This document shows positions 44,677 to 52,602 of a stretch of 63,941 nucleotides of DNA, one piece after another. Under the pieces are notes generated by a model. The model made no database searches, was not told where the DNA came from, and worked only from the letters and a program-made list of their open reading frames with translations. The stretch spans positions 1-63,941 of the forward strand of contig CAYFUH010000005.1 of the NCBI GenBank assembly GCA_964346355.1, given 5' to 3'. This DNA comes from UBA6115 sp964346355 (GTDB lineage: Bacteria > Bacillota > Clostridia > Christensenellales > Aristaeellaceae). The position numbers were made by a program, and so were the translations under genes. Position 1 is the stretch's first letter. Every line of letters begins with the position of its first letter.

Positions 44677-46005
44677 CTACCCGTCTATGTCATCATCCAG
44701 CAGGCGCAGATGGGCCTGTTCCTCGTCAACTGTGCTTTTGCTGTCCAGGGATTCCACCGCCTGCAGACGCCTGGTGATGGTTCTGGTCCTGCGGTTGGCC
44801 AGGTCGATGGACTCGCTGGCCTGGCGCAGGCGGTTCTGGGTTTTATCCAGGATATCAGAAAAGGTGGTGAACTCCGCCTTGACCTGGGACAACAGGCGCC
44901 AGACCTCCGCACTGCGGTGCTGGATGGCCAAGGTGCGAAAGCCCATCTGCAGGCTGTTGAGCAAGGCCAAAAGGGTGGTGGGCCCGGCCAGGGATACCCG
45001 GTGCTGGCGCTGTAGTTTCTCCGCCAAACCGGTGATGCGCAGCGCCTCGGCGTACAAGCCCTCCACCGGCAAATACAAGATTGCGAAATCGGTGGTATAG
45101 GGCGGCTTGATGTACTTGCCGGCGATGCGGTCAGCTTCGCGAGTGATGGCGCGCTCCAGCGCTGAAGTTGCGCTGTCCACTGCGGGCTTGTCCGCCGCTT
45201 CCAAAGCAGCCTGCAGGCGCTCATAATCCTCCAGCGGGAACTTGGCGTCAATGGGCAGGTAGACCGCATGGCCTTCCTCCTGCCCGGGCAGTTTGACGGC
45301 AAACTCCACCCGTTCATTGCTGCCGGGGACGAGCGCACAGTTGGTTTCATACTGCTGGGGAGCCAAGGCTTCCTGCAGGAGCATGGACAGCTGGGTCTCC
45401 CCCCAGGTGCCACGGGTTTTGATGTTGGTGAGCACCTTTTTTAGATCACCCACGCCGCTGGCTAAGGTCTTCATCTCACCCAGGCCCTTGTAGACGGCCT
45501 CCAGGCGCTCATTGACCAGGGTGAAGCTTTCGCCCAGCCGGCGGTTGAGCGTCTGGTGCAGGTGCTCGTCCACGGTTTTGCGCATCTCTTCCAGCTTGTT
45601 CGCGTTGTCTGTGCGCATCTGGGTGAGGGAATGAAACAGGGTCTCGCGCATCTCCCCCACCTTCTGGTCGTGCTGGATAAGCCGGGTGTTCAACACCTCC
45701 CCCATGTGGTTGAGCCGGCTGTCCTGGGTGCGCAGGGAGGCGTCCAGGCGCGCGTCGATGCGCTCATGCCAGGCGAACATCGTCGCCTGCTGCTGGTTGA
45801 CCTGGGCGGCAAGGTGGCTTTCCGTATCCTTCACCAGGCCTTCCATGTAGTCCGCCAATGTCTGTTCGCTCTCCCGGGATTGGGCTTTTGCTGCTTCAGC
45901 CGCTCTTTTCTGCGACACAAGCAGCACAATCAATAAAATGACTGCCACCAGGGTGATGGCAATCATCGCGATGAAAAGGGGGTTATTCGTGATGACTTCA
46001 GGCAT
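44677..46005 (-). CDS. rmuC: DNA recombination protein RmuC
   Basis: This 442-residue protein has an N-terminal TM (residues 8-30), a long coiled coil (about 35-180) and a nuclease-like RmuC domain with RGTWGETQLSMLL, LPIDAKFPLEDYERL and AILYLPVEGLYAEAL. RmuC limits DNA inversions and is thought to be a membrane-tethered nuclease. The ATG at 46005 overlaps the tdk end by eight bases. It is the last of a recR-tdk-rmuC run. Confidence 0.9.
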   Translation of the reverse strand: MPEVITNNPLFIAMIAITLVAVILLIVLLVSQKRAAEAAKAQSRESEQTLADYMEGLVKDTESHLAAQVNQQQATMFAWHERIDARLDASLRTQDSRLNHMGEVLNTRLIQHDQKVGEMRETLFHSLTQMRTDNANKLEEMRKTVDEHLHQTLNRRLGESFTLVNERLEAVYKGLGEMKTLASGVGDLKKVLTNIKTRGTWGETQLSMLLQEALAPQQYETNCALVPGSNERVEFAVKLPGQEEGHAVYLPIDAKFPLEDYERLQAALEAADKPAVDSATSALERAITREADRIAGKYIKPPYTTDFAILYLPVEGLYAEALRITGLAEKLQRQHRVSLAGPTTLLALLNSLQMGFRTLAIQHRSAEVWRLLSQVKAEFTTFSDILDKTQNRLRQASESIDLANRRTRTITRRLQAVESLDSKSTVDEEQAHLRLLDDDIDG

Positions 46006-46588
46006 GGCTGATGCCCTGGCGCCAGTGCTTGTAGCATAAGCCGATGTAGCGGATGACCTGCTGGTTGTCAATGAGCACCTGCTCGCCGGTTTTGATGACC
46101 CGGCCGGACGGATCAATCCGCGTGTTCATGGTGGCTTTGGCGCCGCACCAGCACAGCCCGCCGGGTACCTCGTGGATCTCCTCCGCCAGGCGCAGCAAGG
46201 CGGCGGAGCCGGGGAAGAAATTGCCCTGGAAATCGGTCTTAAGGCCATAACAGAAGATGTCCAGATGGTCGGACATGTCAGCCAGCTCCTGTACCTGCTC
46301 TGGTGTTAGGAACTGCGCCTCGTCGATGAACACGTACTCAAACTCGCTGCAGGCGTTGCGCGCCGCCAGCCACAAGAGCTGTTCCCGCGCGGAATGCCCG
46401 CTTTCCAGCACCAGCTCGGCCTCCGCCTGCAGGCCCACACGGGAGTAGACCATCTGCACGCCTGCCCTGGTATCAATGGCGGGCTTCACCAGCGCCACGC
46501 GCAGACCCAGCTGCTGGTAATTGTAGCGCTGCATGAGCAGTTGCGCCGTCTTGCTGGAGCCCATGACCCCATAGTAAAAATGCAGCAT
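45998..46588 (-). CDS. tdk: Thymidine kinase, type II
   Basis: This 196-residue enzyme phosphorylates thymidine. The P-loop reads GVMGSSKTAQ, with Ser where the classic family has Gly (GPMFSGKT). DEAQF (Walker B/catalytic Glu) is intact, and the lasso region begins CWCGAKATMNTRI. The ATG overlaps the recR stop by one base (TAATG) and follows GGGAGATATA. Most residues fit active TK, but the P-loop change is worth noting. Confidence 0.88.
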   Translation of the reverse strand: MLHFYYGVMGSSKTAQLLMQRYNYQQLGLRVALVKPAIDTRAGVQMVYSRVGLQAEAELVLESGHSAREQLLWLAARNACSEFEYVFIDEAQFLTPEQVQELADMSDHLDIFCYGLKTDFQGNFFPGSAALLRLAEEIHEVPGGLCWCGAKATMNTRIDPSGRVIKTGEQVLIDNQQVIRYIGLCYKHWRQGISHA

Positions 46589-47187
46589 TATATCTCCCGC
46601 CTGCCTTCCATGGCCTTGGACAGGGTGACCTCGTCCGTGTATTCCAGATCGCTGCCCACCGGCACGCCGTGCGCAATGCGCGTAACGCGGATGCCCAGTG
46701 GCTTCACCAGCCGCGCGATGTAGGCGGCGGTGGCCTCGCCTTCAATGTCCGGGTTGGTGGCGAGGATGATCTCTCCCACCGCGCCGCCTTCCAGCCTGCG
46801 CATCAACTCGCTGATGCGGATGTCAGACGGGCCAATGCCGTCCATGGGCGACAGGATGCCGTGCAGCACGTGGTAGCGGCCGTTGTAGTCGTGCATACGC
46901 TCCATGGCTGCCACATCCCGCGGGTCGCGCACCACGCACAGGACATCCTGCCGGCGCTTGTGATCCGCGCAGACGGAACACAGCTCCTCCGCCGTGTAAT
47001 TGCCGCACTGGACGCACAGCTTGATGTCCTCCCGGCCTTTTTCCAGGGCATTCGCCAAGGCGCGCACCTGCTCAAGCGGCGTTGCCGCCAGGTGATAGGC
47101 CAGGCGCTGCGCGCTTTTGCGGCCAATGCCAGGCAGCTTGGCCAATTCATCCGTCATGCGCTGGATGGGTTCTACCTGCTGGCGCAT
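46588..47187 (-). CDS. recR: Recombination protein RecR
   Basis: This 199-residue protein has a helix-hairpin-helix (LAKLPGIGRKSAQRLAYHL), a zinc finger (CVQCGNYTAEELCSVC) and a Toprim domain (LCVVRDPRDVAAME). RecR acts with RecO and RecF in gap repair. The gene directly follows ybaB with no gap, the usual order in bacteria. The customary dnaX upstream of ybaB is missing here. Confidence 0.95.
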   Translation of the reverse strand: MRQQVEPIQRMTDELAKLPGIGRKSAQRLAYHLAATPLEQVRALANALEKGREDIKLCVQCGNYTAEELCSVCADHKRRQDVLCVVRDPRDVAAMERMHDYNGRYHVLHGILSPMDGIGPSDIRISELMRRLEGGAVGEIILATNPDIEGEATAAYIARLVKPLGIRVTRIAHGVPVGSDLEYTDEVTLSKAMEGRREI

Positions 47188-47523
47188 TTACAGCAAGCCG
47201 CCCATACCGCCGGTGATCGCGCCCATGGCCTGCTCGCGGGTTTCCTCACCCAGGCGCAGTGCCTCGTTGACCGCAGCCATCACCAGGTCCTCCAGCATCT
47301 CCACATCATCCGGGTCCACAGCGCCGGGGTTGATGGACAGCTCCACCAATTCGCGCTTGCCGTTGATTTTGCACTTGACCATGCCGCCGCCGGACTGCGC
47401 CTCATACTCGCGCTCGTCCAGCTCTTCCTGCGTCTTGGCCAGCTGCTCCTGCATCTTTTGCGCCTGGCGCATCAGCTGCTGCATATTGCCGCCGCCCATG
47501 CCGCCGAATTTTCCTCTCGCCAT
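47188..47523 (-). CDS. ybaB: YbaB/EbfC nucleoid-associated protein
   Basis: This 111-residue DNA-binding protein begins MARGKFGGMGGGNMQQLMRQ, a common YbaB opening, and has the KINGKRELVELSI beta segment. It likely helps compact DNA and acts near RecR. The ATG at 47523 follows AAGGAGG. It has its own promoter at 47597-47625 and is the first gene of ybaB-recR-tdk-rmuC. Confidence 0.92.
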   Translation of the reverse strand: MARGKFGGMGGGNMQQLMRQAQKMQEQLAKTQEELDEREYEAQSGGGMVKCKINGKRELVELSINPGAVDPDDVEMLEDLVMAAVNEALRLGEETREQAMGAITGGMGGLL

Positions 47524-47596
47524 GTGATCCTCCTTGACAGGTTGCCCTGTTTTTCTCTTGACATGAAAGTCACCGCGAATGCGGTGGTTTATCCGT

Positions 47597-47625
47597 ATAT
47601 TACCATGGATTGTGGTGCTTGACAA
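47597..47625 (-). promoter_or_regulatory. Sigma-A promoter of ybaB-recR-tdk-rmuC
   Basis: On the minus strand TTGTCA (47625-47620), a 17-base spacer and TAATAT (47602-47597) precede ybaB. It lies just past the topB stop, and a short hairpin (CACCGC/GCGGTG) follows in the leader. Confidence 0.62.
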
Positions 47626-47634
47626 CGCAGACCG

Positions 47635-49857
47635 CTAAGGCTTGGGCTTTTTCGCTGACCGCCTGGCCGCTGGCTTCCTGGCCGGCTTTGCTTCATTTGA
47701 TGGCTTCTCCTGGCGTACATAGCGCAGGGGGACAGTATGCGAAGGCGTGTCCTGATGGTTTTGCGTAAAGGACAATTGGCCGTCCCTGATGCGCAATACA
47801 CCGCTTGAGCCGCGCACCTCCCCCTGCAACAAAAGCAGGCGCACGATGCCTTCATTGAGCAGGGGCCCCTTGACGCGGGAGAAAGCGTTCTTCCACAGGG
47901 TGAAGTTGCAGCCGTTCTTCCAATCGCTGCAGCCAAAGGCACGGTCCGTTTCCTGCACCGGCTTAGCGCAAACAGGGCAGGCAACCCCCTCCAATACCTT
48001 AGCCGGACTGACCGATTTAACCTTCCCGCGCGCGGTGCGGATTTCCTTGGGGAAATCCACCGGCTTCTTTTCTTTTAACGCGTCCTCCACCAAAAAGCTG
48101 GACAAACGGCGGATGCCTTCCATGAAGCGGTTGGGATCGCGCTCGCCCCGGGCGATTTCCTCCAGCGCCTGCTCCCACTTGCCGGTCATGACGGGGGATG
48201 CAATCTCCTCTGGCACCACGTCAATCAGGCACTCGCCCTTCATTGTGGCAAAGATCACCTTGCCGCGCCGTTTGGCGTAGCCCACCTGAATCAAGCGCTC
48301 AATGGTCGCGGCGCGGGTGGCCGGCGTGCCCAGGCCCGCTTTTTTGAGGGTCTCTATCAGCTCCTCATCCTCCACCTGCGCGCCGGGGCGCTCCATGCGC
48401 GCAAGCAGGCTGGCGTCCGTGTGCGGGGCGGGCGGCTTGGTGGTGTCCTGCTTGAGCCTGGTGGACTTCACCGCGCGCGTATCGCCAACAGACAGGGCGG
48501 GCAGGCTGGTTTCTTCCTCCTCTGCGCCCTTTTTGCGCGTGGGCGGGATGACGGCCTTCCAGCCCTCACGCGTCACCACCCGCCCGGTTGATTTAAAGGG
48601 CTCGCCCGCCGCCTCGGTGATCACTGTGGTCTGGTCGTATTCAAAGGCAGGGTAAAAGGCCGCGATAAAGCGGCGGACGACCAGATCATAAAGGGCCCGC
48701 TCATCCGCGGTGAACTTGCCGGGATCCGTCTTTTGCGGCGTGGGGATGATGGCATGGTGGTCGCTCACCTTCGCGTCATCAAATATCCGCCTGGAATAGG
48801 GCAGTTTGCCGTCCTTGCGCGGCATGGCCGCCACATGGGGCAAATAGGCCTCCGGCAGGCTTGCGAGTGCCTTTGACACCCTCGGAATCATATCATTGGG
48901 CAAATAGCGGCTGTCCGTGCGCGGGTAGGTCAGCGCCTTTTTGCCCTCATACAAGGACTGCGCCACTTTCAGTGTTTTATCCGCGGTGAAGCCCAGCGCG
49001 CGGTTGGCGTCCCGCTGCAGGCTGGTCAGGTCAAACAGCTGGGGCGGCAGCTCGCGCTTGGGCTGGGTGTCCGCCTTGGTAATGGTGCCCGTTTGTCCTT
49101 TGACGGCCTGTTGGATGGCTTCCGCCTGCTCTTTTTTGAGGATGCGGTGCGCGGTGCGCTCATCCGTTGCCTTCCTGTCAAACCACTGGCCTTCATAGTC
49201 CCCGAAGTTCGCCGTCAGGGTGAAAAAGTCCTGCGGGACAAAGGCGCGGATCTCACGCTCGCGCTCCACTAAAATGGCCAGCGTGGGTGTCTGCACGCGG
49301 CCCACGGACAGCAGCACATTGTACTGCAGGGTGAAGGCGCGGCTGGCGTTCATGCCCACCAGCCAGTCCGCCTGCGATCGGCACAGGGCGCTTTGATACA
49401 GCCCGTCATAAGCGCTTCCCGGCTTGAGCGCGTCAAAGCCCTCCTTAATGGCGGCGTCGGTGAGGGAGCTGATCCACAACCGGTCCACCGGTTTTTTGCA
49501 GCCCGCCTGCTCATAAATCAGCCGGAAGATCAGCTCCCCCTCGCGCCCGGCGTCCGTCGCCGACACAACGCGCGTGACCGCCTTGTCATTCATCAGCTTT
49601 TTAACCAGGGAAAACTGGCTGCGGGTCTTGGCTATCACCTTGGTACCGATCTCCCCCGGCAAAATGGGCAGGTCCTCCTTGCGCCATTTTTTATACCGCG
49701 CATCCACCTCATCCGGCTCCTTGAGCGTGACCAGATGCCCCAGCGCCCAGGTGACCTGATGGGTGGGGGACTCAAACCAGCCCTCCTTGCGGACACACTT
49801 GAGCACGCGCGCGATATCCCGCGCGACGGATGGCTTTTCAGCAACGACTACGATCAT
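47635..49857 (-). CDS. topB: DNA topoisomerase III
   Basis: This 740-residue type IA topoisomerase has Toprim (VVAEKPSVARDIARVL, DAGREGELIF), the active-site Tyr in LTYPRTDSRYLP and a C-terminal zinc-ribbon-like region (CPVCAKP, FGCSDWKNGC). It relaxes or decatenates DNA. The ATG at 49857 follows TTGGAGACC. It appears to be a single chromosomal copy with no conjugative neighbours, although TopB-type genes also occur on mobile elements. Confidence 0.93.
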   Translation of the reverse strand: MIVVVAEKPSVARDIARVLKCVRKEGWFESPTHQVTWALGHLVTLKEPDEVDARYKKWRKEDLPILPGEIGTKVIAKTRSQFSLVKKLMNDKAVTRVVSATDAGREGELIFRLIYEQAGCKKPVDRLWISSLTDAAIKEGFDALKPGSAYDGLYQSALCRSQADWLVGMNASRAFTLQYNVLLSVGRVQTPTLAILVEREREIRAFVPQDFFTLTANFGDYEGQWFDRKATDERTAHRILKKEQAEAIQQAVKGQTGTITKADTQPKRELPPQLFDLTSLQRDANRALGFTADKTLKVAQSLYEGKKALTYPRTDSRYLPNDMIPRVSKALASLPEAYLPHVAAMPRKDGKLPYSRRIFDDAKVSDHHAIIPTPQKTDPGKFTADERALYDLVVRRFIAAFYPAFEYDQTTVITEAAGEPFKSTGRVVTREGWKAVIPPTRKKGAEEEETSLPALSVGDTRAVKSTRLKQDTTKPPAPHTDASLLARMERPGAQVEDEELIETLKKAGLGTPATRAATIERLIQVGYAKRRGKVIFATMKGECLIDVVPEEIASPVMTGKWEQALEEIARGERDPNRFMEGIRRLSSFLVEDALKEKKPVDFPKEIRTARGKVKSVSPAKVLEGVACPVCAKPVQETDRAFGCSDWKNGCNFTLWKNAFSRVKGPLLNEGIVRLLLLQGEVRGSSGVLRIRDGQLSFTQNHQDTPSHTVPLRYVRQEKPSNEAKPARKPAARRSAKKPKP

Positions 49858-49973
49858 CTATGGTCTCCAAAATAATACTGAACACGCGAATGAATGCATA
49901 CAAGACAATGCGGAAACGAAAAAGAAGCGGCGCATGGCAGCATTTAAGCGTGCGTTTTGTATAAAACAAAAAA

Positions 49974-49991
49974 GCGCCGTTTGCACGGCGC
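49974..49991 (-). terminator. Terminator after the ferredoxin gene
   Basis: On the minus strand GCGCCGT-GCAA-ACGGCGC is followed by TTTTTTGTTTTAT. It insulates topB from the strong ferredoxin promoter. Confidence 0.88.
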
Positions 49992-50004
49992 AATGGATGC
50001 TCTC

Positions 50005-50175
50005 TTACACCGGAGCCGGTGCGTCCACAGGACAAACGTCCGCGCAAGCACCACAATCAATGCAGAGTTCTTCGTCGATAACGAACTGCGTATCTCCCTC
50101 AGAAATAGCGTTGACCGGGCATTCTGGTTCGCAGGCGCCGCAGCTGATGCATGCATCCGAAATTTTATATGCCAT
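50005..50175 (-). CDS. 2[4Fe-4S] ferredoxin
   Basis: This 56-residue clostridial-type ferredoxin has two CxxCxxCxxxCP clusters (C9, C12, C15, C19 and C38, C41, C44, C48). It carries low-potential electrons in the cytosol. The ATG at 50175 follows GGAGGGG; the ATG at 50190 precedes that site. It has a near-consensus promoter and its own terminator, so it is probably highly expressed as a single gene. Confidence 0.95.
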   Translation of the reverse strand: MAYKISDACISCGACEPECPVNAISEGDTQFVIDEELCIDCGACADVCPVDAPAPV

Positions 50176-50220
50176 GCACATCCCCTCCATTCCAGTGCTT
50201 ACGCACTTTATTATGCCCAG

Positions 50221-50249
50221 ATTATAATCCGAAAACGATAAATATGCAA
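50221..50249 (-). promoter_or_regulatory. Strong sigma-A promoter of the ferredoxin gene
   Basis: On the minus strand TTGCAT (50249-50244), a 17-base spacer and TATAAT (50226-50221) precede the ferredoxin ATG at 50175. Confidence 0.8.
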
Positions 50250-50286
50250 GTCTGGATTATACCCGTTTTTTGATGATTACACGCGC

Positions 50287-50315
50287 TTGTCAAGATTCTC
50301 CGTTGTGCCTATAAT
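50287..50315 (+). promoter_or_regulatory. Strong sigma-A promoter of walJ and the comEC-holA run
   Basis: TTGTCA (50287-50292), a 17-base spacer and TATAAT (50310-50315) lie 45 bases before the walJ ATG. Confidence 0.8.
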
Positions 50316-50359
50316 GCCTTTATGCGCGAACGCGCGAAAAGAGGAATGAACGAAACACG

Positions 50360-51166
50360 ATGAAGATGACCTTTTGCTCGCTGACCAGCGGCTCAAACGG
50401 CAATGCCACCTATATTGCCACCAACACCACGCGGGTGCTGGTGGACGCCGGCGTGCCTGGCCGCACCATCAGCAACAAGCTGGCGCAGATTGATGTGCTG
50501 CCAGAAACCATTAGCGCCATTTTAATCACGCATGAGCACTCCGACCACATCACGGGCGCGGGCGTGTTAAGCCGCAAATACCGTATCCCCATTTACGCCA
50601 ACGAGGCCACCTGGCAAACCAATGCCATGCGCCGCCTGGTGGGTGAGGTGCCCGCCAGCCTGCGCCGTGTGTTTGATACGGATACCGAATTTTACATTGG
50701 GGATTTGGGCGTGCTGCCCATTTTGATCCCCCATGACACGGCGGAGCCGGTTGCCTTCCGCATCTACGCGGGCAACCGCAGCGTCGCGGTGGCGACGGAC
50801 ATGGGCCGCGTGCCCAAGAAGGTGGTGCGCGCGCTGTCGGGCACGGACTTGATTCTGCTGGAGTCCAATCACGACCCGGACATGCTGATCCATAACACGC
50901 GCTACCCGGATTACCTTAAAAAACGCATCCTGGGCACCAAGGGGCATTTAAGCAACTTAACCTGCGCTGAGACCTTAGCCGCCCTGTTTGAAACCGGGGT
51001 CAACCGCGCGCTGCTGGGGCATTTGAGCGCGGACAACAACACACCGGAGCTGGCGCTGCAAACAGTCACCCAGGAATTAAGCCAGAAGGGCTTGCGGCCC
51101 GGGGTTGACATCCACCTGGACATGACCTGGCGGGACCGCGTTGGAGGGATTTACACCCTTGACTAA
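50360..51166 (+). CDS. walJ: WalJ/YycJ-type metallo-beta-lactamase fold protein
   Basis: This 268-residue protein is of the YycJ/WalJ group, with the metal-binding THEHSDH motif, the N-terminal SLTSGSNGNATYI and a late LGHLSADNNTPE. Relatives are thought to have 5'-3' exonuclease activity and to couple cell-wall control and DNA repair, but usually sit in the walRK operon, which is not seen here. The ATG at 50360 has GAGG 15 bases upstream and overlaps the end of a five-codon mini-ORF (50346-50363). Confidence 0.87.
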   Translation: MKMTFCSLTSGSNGNATYIATNTTRVLVDAGVPGRTISNKLAQIDVLPETISAILITHEHSDHITGAGVLSRKYRIPIYANEATWQTNAMRRLVGEVPASLRRVFDTDTEFYIGDLGVLPILIPHDTAEPVAFRIYAGNRSVAVATDMGRVPKKVVRALSGTDLILLESNHDPDMLIHNTRYPDYLKKRILGTKGHLSNLTCAETLAALFETGVNRALLGHLSADNNTPELALQTVTQELSQKGLRPGVDIHLDMTWRDRVGGIYTLD

Positions 51167-51923
51167 GCACAAAATGGTCCATCTGGCCATAGCCCTGGTG
51201 TGCATCATCGCCGGCTGGTTCTTCCCGCGGATGATGAACCTGCAGGGCGTCAGTTTTGCCCTGTTGTGCCTCATCAGCGCGCTGCAGACCTTGTTGATGT
51301 TCGGCGTACCTGCCCTGCTGCTCATCCGCGGCTTTGGCTTGAGCGAACAACAGGCGGAAACCTTATACAAACGGCCCAGCAGCCTGCAGGCGGGCCTGAT
51401 GATGATCAGCGCTGTAGCCTACACCTTGGTGGGTTCCCTGCTGGGTGCTGTGGTGCACAATTTGCTGAACTCCTTTGGCATTGACATCCACATGCCGGTT
51501 GCGATTGTACCCAAAACGCTGATGGACATGCTGGTCGCGACGATTACCATTGGCCTGATCACCGCTTTTAGTGAGGAATTGATGTTCCGCATGGCGCTGC
51601 CGCGCCTGCTGGGCATGAAGCTTAGCACTGGCTGGACGATCGCGCTTGCCAGCCTGGCCTTCGCGGCGCTGCACCTAAACCTGATTGCCTTTGTGCCGCT
51701 GCTGTTCTTCTCCTTTATTCTCTTTCGCGTGATTCATTTAAGGGGCAGTTTCCTGCTGGCAGTGATCTTCCACGCGATGTACAATTTCTCCATCCTGGTG
51801 ATGAACTACGCGGACGCGCAGCCCACCCTGGGCATGATTGGCATCAGCCTGGTGGTTTTCATCGTCTCAACACGGCTTTTATTGCGGGAGGAACGGCATG
51901 AAACTAACCATCCTGGGGTGTGA
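51159..51923 (+). CDS. CPBP family (CAAX protease-like) intramembrane metalloprotease
   Basis: This integral membrane protein of about 254 residues has the CPBP motifs EELMFR, the FAALH motif and HAMYN in three TM helices, which form the metal site of glutamic-type intramembrane proteases. In Gram-positives this family is tied to bacteriocin immunity and peptide processing. I chose the TTG at 51159, overlapping the walJ stop; GGAGGG is ten bases upstream, and an ATG at 51174 is possible. No bacteriocin gene is visible nearby. Confidence 0.82.
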   Translation: MTKHKMVHLAIALVCIIAGWFFPRMMNLQGVSFALLCLISALQTLLMFGVPALLLIRGFGLSEQQAETLYKRPSSLQAGLMMISAVAYTLVGSLLGAVVHNLLNSFGIDIHMPVAIVPKTLMDMLVATITIGLITAFSEELMFRMALPRLLGMKLSTGWTIALASLAFAALHLNLIAFVPLLFFSFILFRVIHLRGSFLLAVIFHAMYNFSILVMNYADAQPTLGMIGISLVVFIVSTRLLLREERHETNHPGV

Positions 51924-52602
51924 CGGCTCCTTTCCGGACGCGCACGGCGCCTGCTCCGGCTATTTGTTGACCTGTGATACGGGCAGCTTGCTATTGGACA
52001 TGGGCTGCGGCGTGCTGCCCCGCCTGATGGCGCAGATGAAGCCGGAGGATTTAAACGCCATCTACATTACCCATTGGCACAACGACCATGTGGGTGATTT
52101 GTTGGCATTGAAATATTATCTGCAGATTAAAAAGCTGCAAATACGCCTGATCGCGCCCCTTGCGCCCCATCCCATCATGGACTTGTTGGCTGGGGATGAG
52201 TTTGTGCTGGAGGACATCGCGCAGCCCCGCCAGATCGCGGGCTTTGAGGTGAGCGCCATCGCGGTTAAGCACCCGCTGCCCGCCTATGCGCTGCGCTTTG
52301 AGCGGGATGGCAAGGCCTTTGTATACAGCGGCGACGCGGTGGACAGCCCGCAGCTGGCCGGCTTTTGCGATCAGGCTGATTTGCTGCTTTGTGACGCCAC
52401 CTTTACCCGCGCGCAATGGCATGAGGACCTGCCGCATTATTCCGCCCAGCAAGCGGGACAACTGGCGCATGAGGCCGGGGTCAAGCAGTTAATCATCACC
52501 CACCTGCAGCCGGGCAGTGACAAGGACCTGCTGCTGGCGGAAGCCAGGGCAGCGTTCGCGCACACCAGCATGGCGCGCATCGGCCTTGAAGTAAGCCTGT
52601 GA
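51898..52602 (+). CDS. MBL-fold metallo-hydrolase (RNase Z-like)
   Basis: This 234-residue protein has the metallo-beta-lactamase motif THWHNDHVGD, VYSGDAVDSPQ and a later ITHLQPG His. It looks like the RNase Z/ElaC-type group but lacks an obvious exosite, so tRNA 3' processing is not assured. The ATG at 51898 follows GGGAGG and overlaps the protease end by 26 bases. comEC starts inside its stop codon. Confidence 0.83.
   Translation: MKLTILGCDGSFPDAHGACSGYLLTCDTGSLLLDMGCGVLPRLMAQMKPEDLNAIYITHWHNDHVGDLLALKYYLQIKKLQIRLIAPLAPHPIMDLLAGDEFVLEDIAQPRQIAGFEVSAIAVKHPLPAYALRFERDGKAFVYSGDAVDSPQLAGFCDQADLLLCDATFTRAQWHEDLPHYSAQQAGQLAHEAGVKQLIITHLQPGSDKDLLLAEARAAFAHTSMARIGLEVSL

Noticed and set aside
47635..49857. 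topB as a sign of an integrative conjugative element
   Set aside because: No relaxase, VirB4/VirD4-like, integrase or attachment repeats are nearby, and the neighbours are housekeeping genes.
51141..51158. Upstream TTG at 51141 as the CPBP protease start
   Set aside because: It overlaps the ribosome site itself and would add only six residues; the TTG at 51159 has GGAGGG upstream and overlaps the walJ stop as neighbouring genes do.
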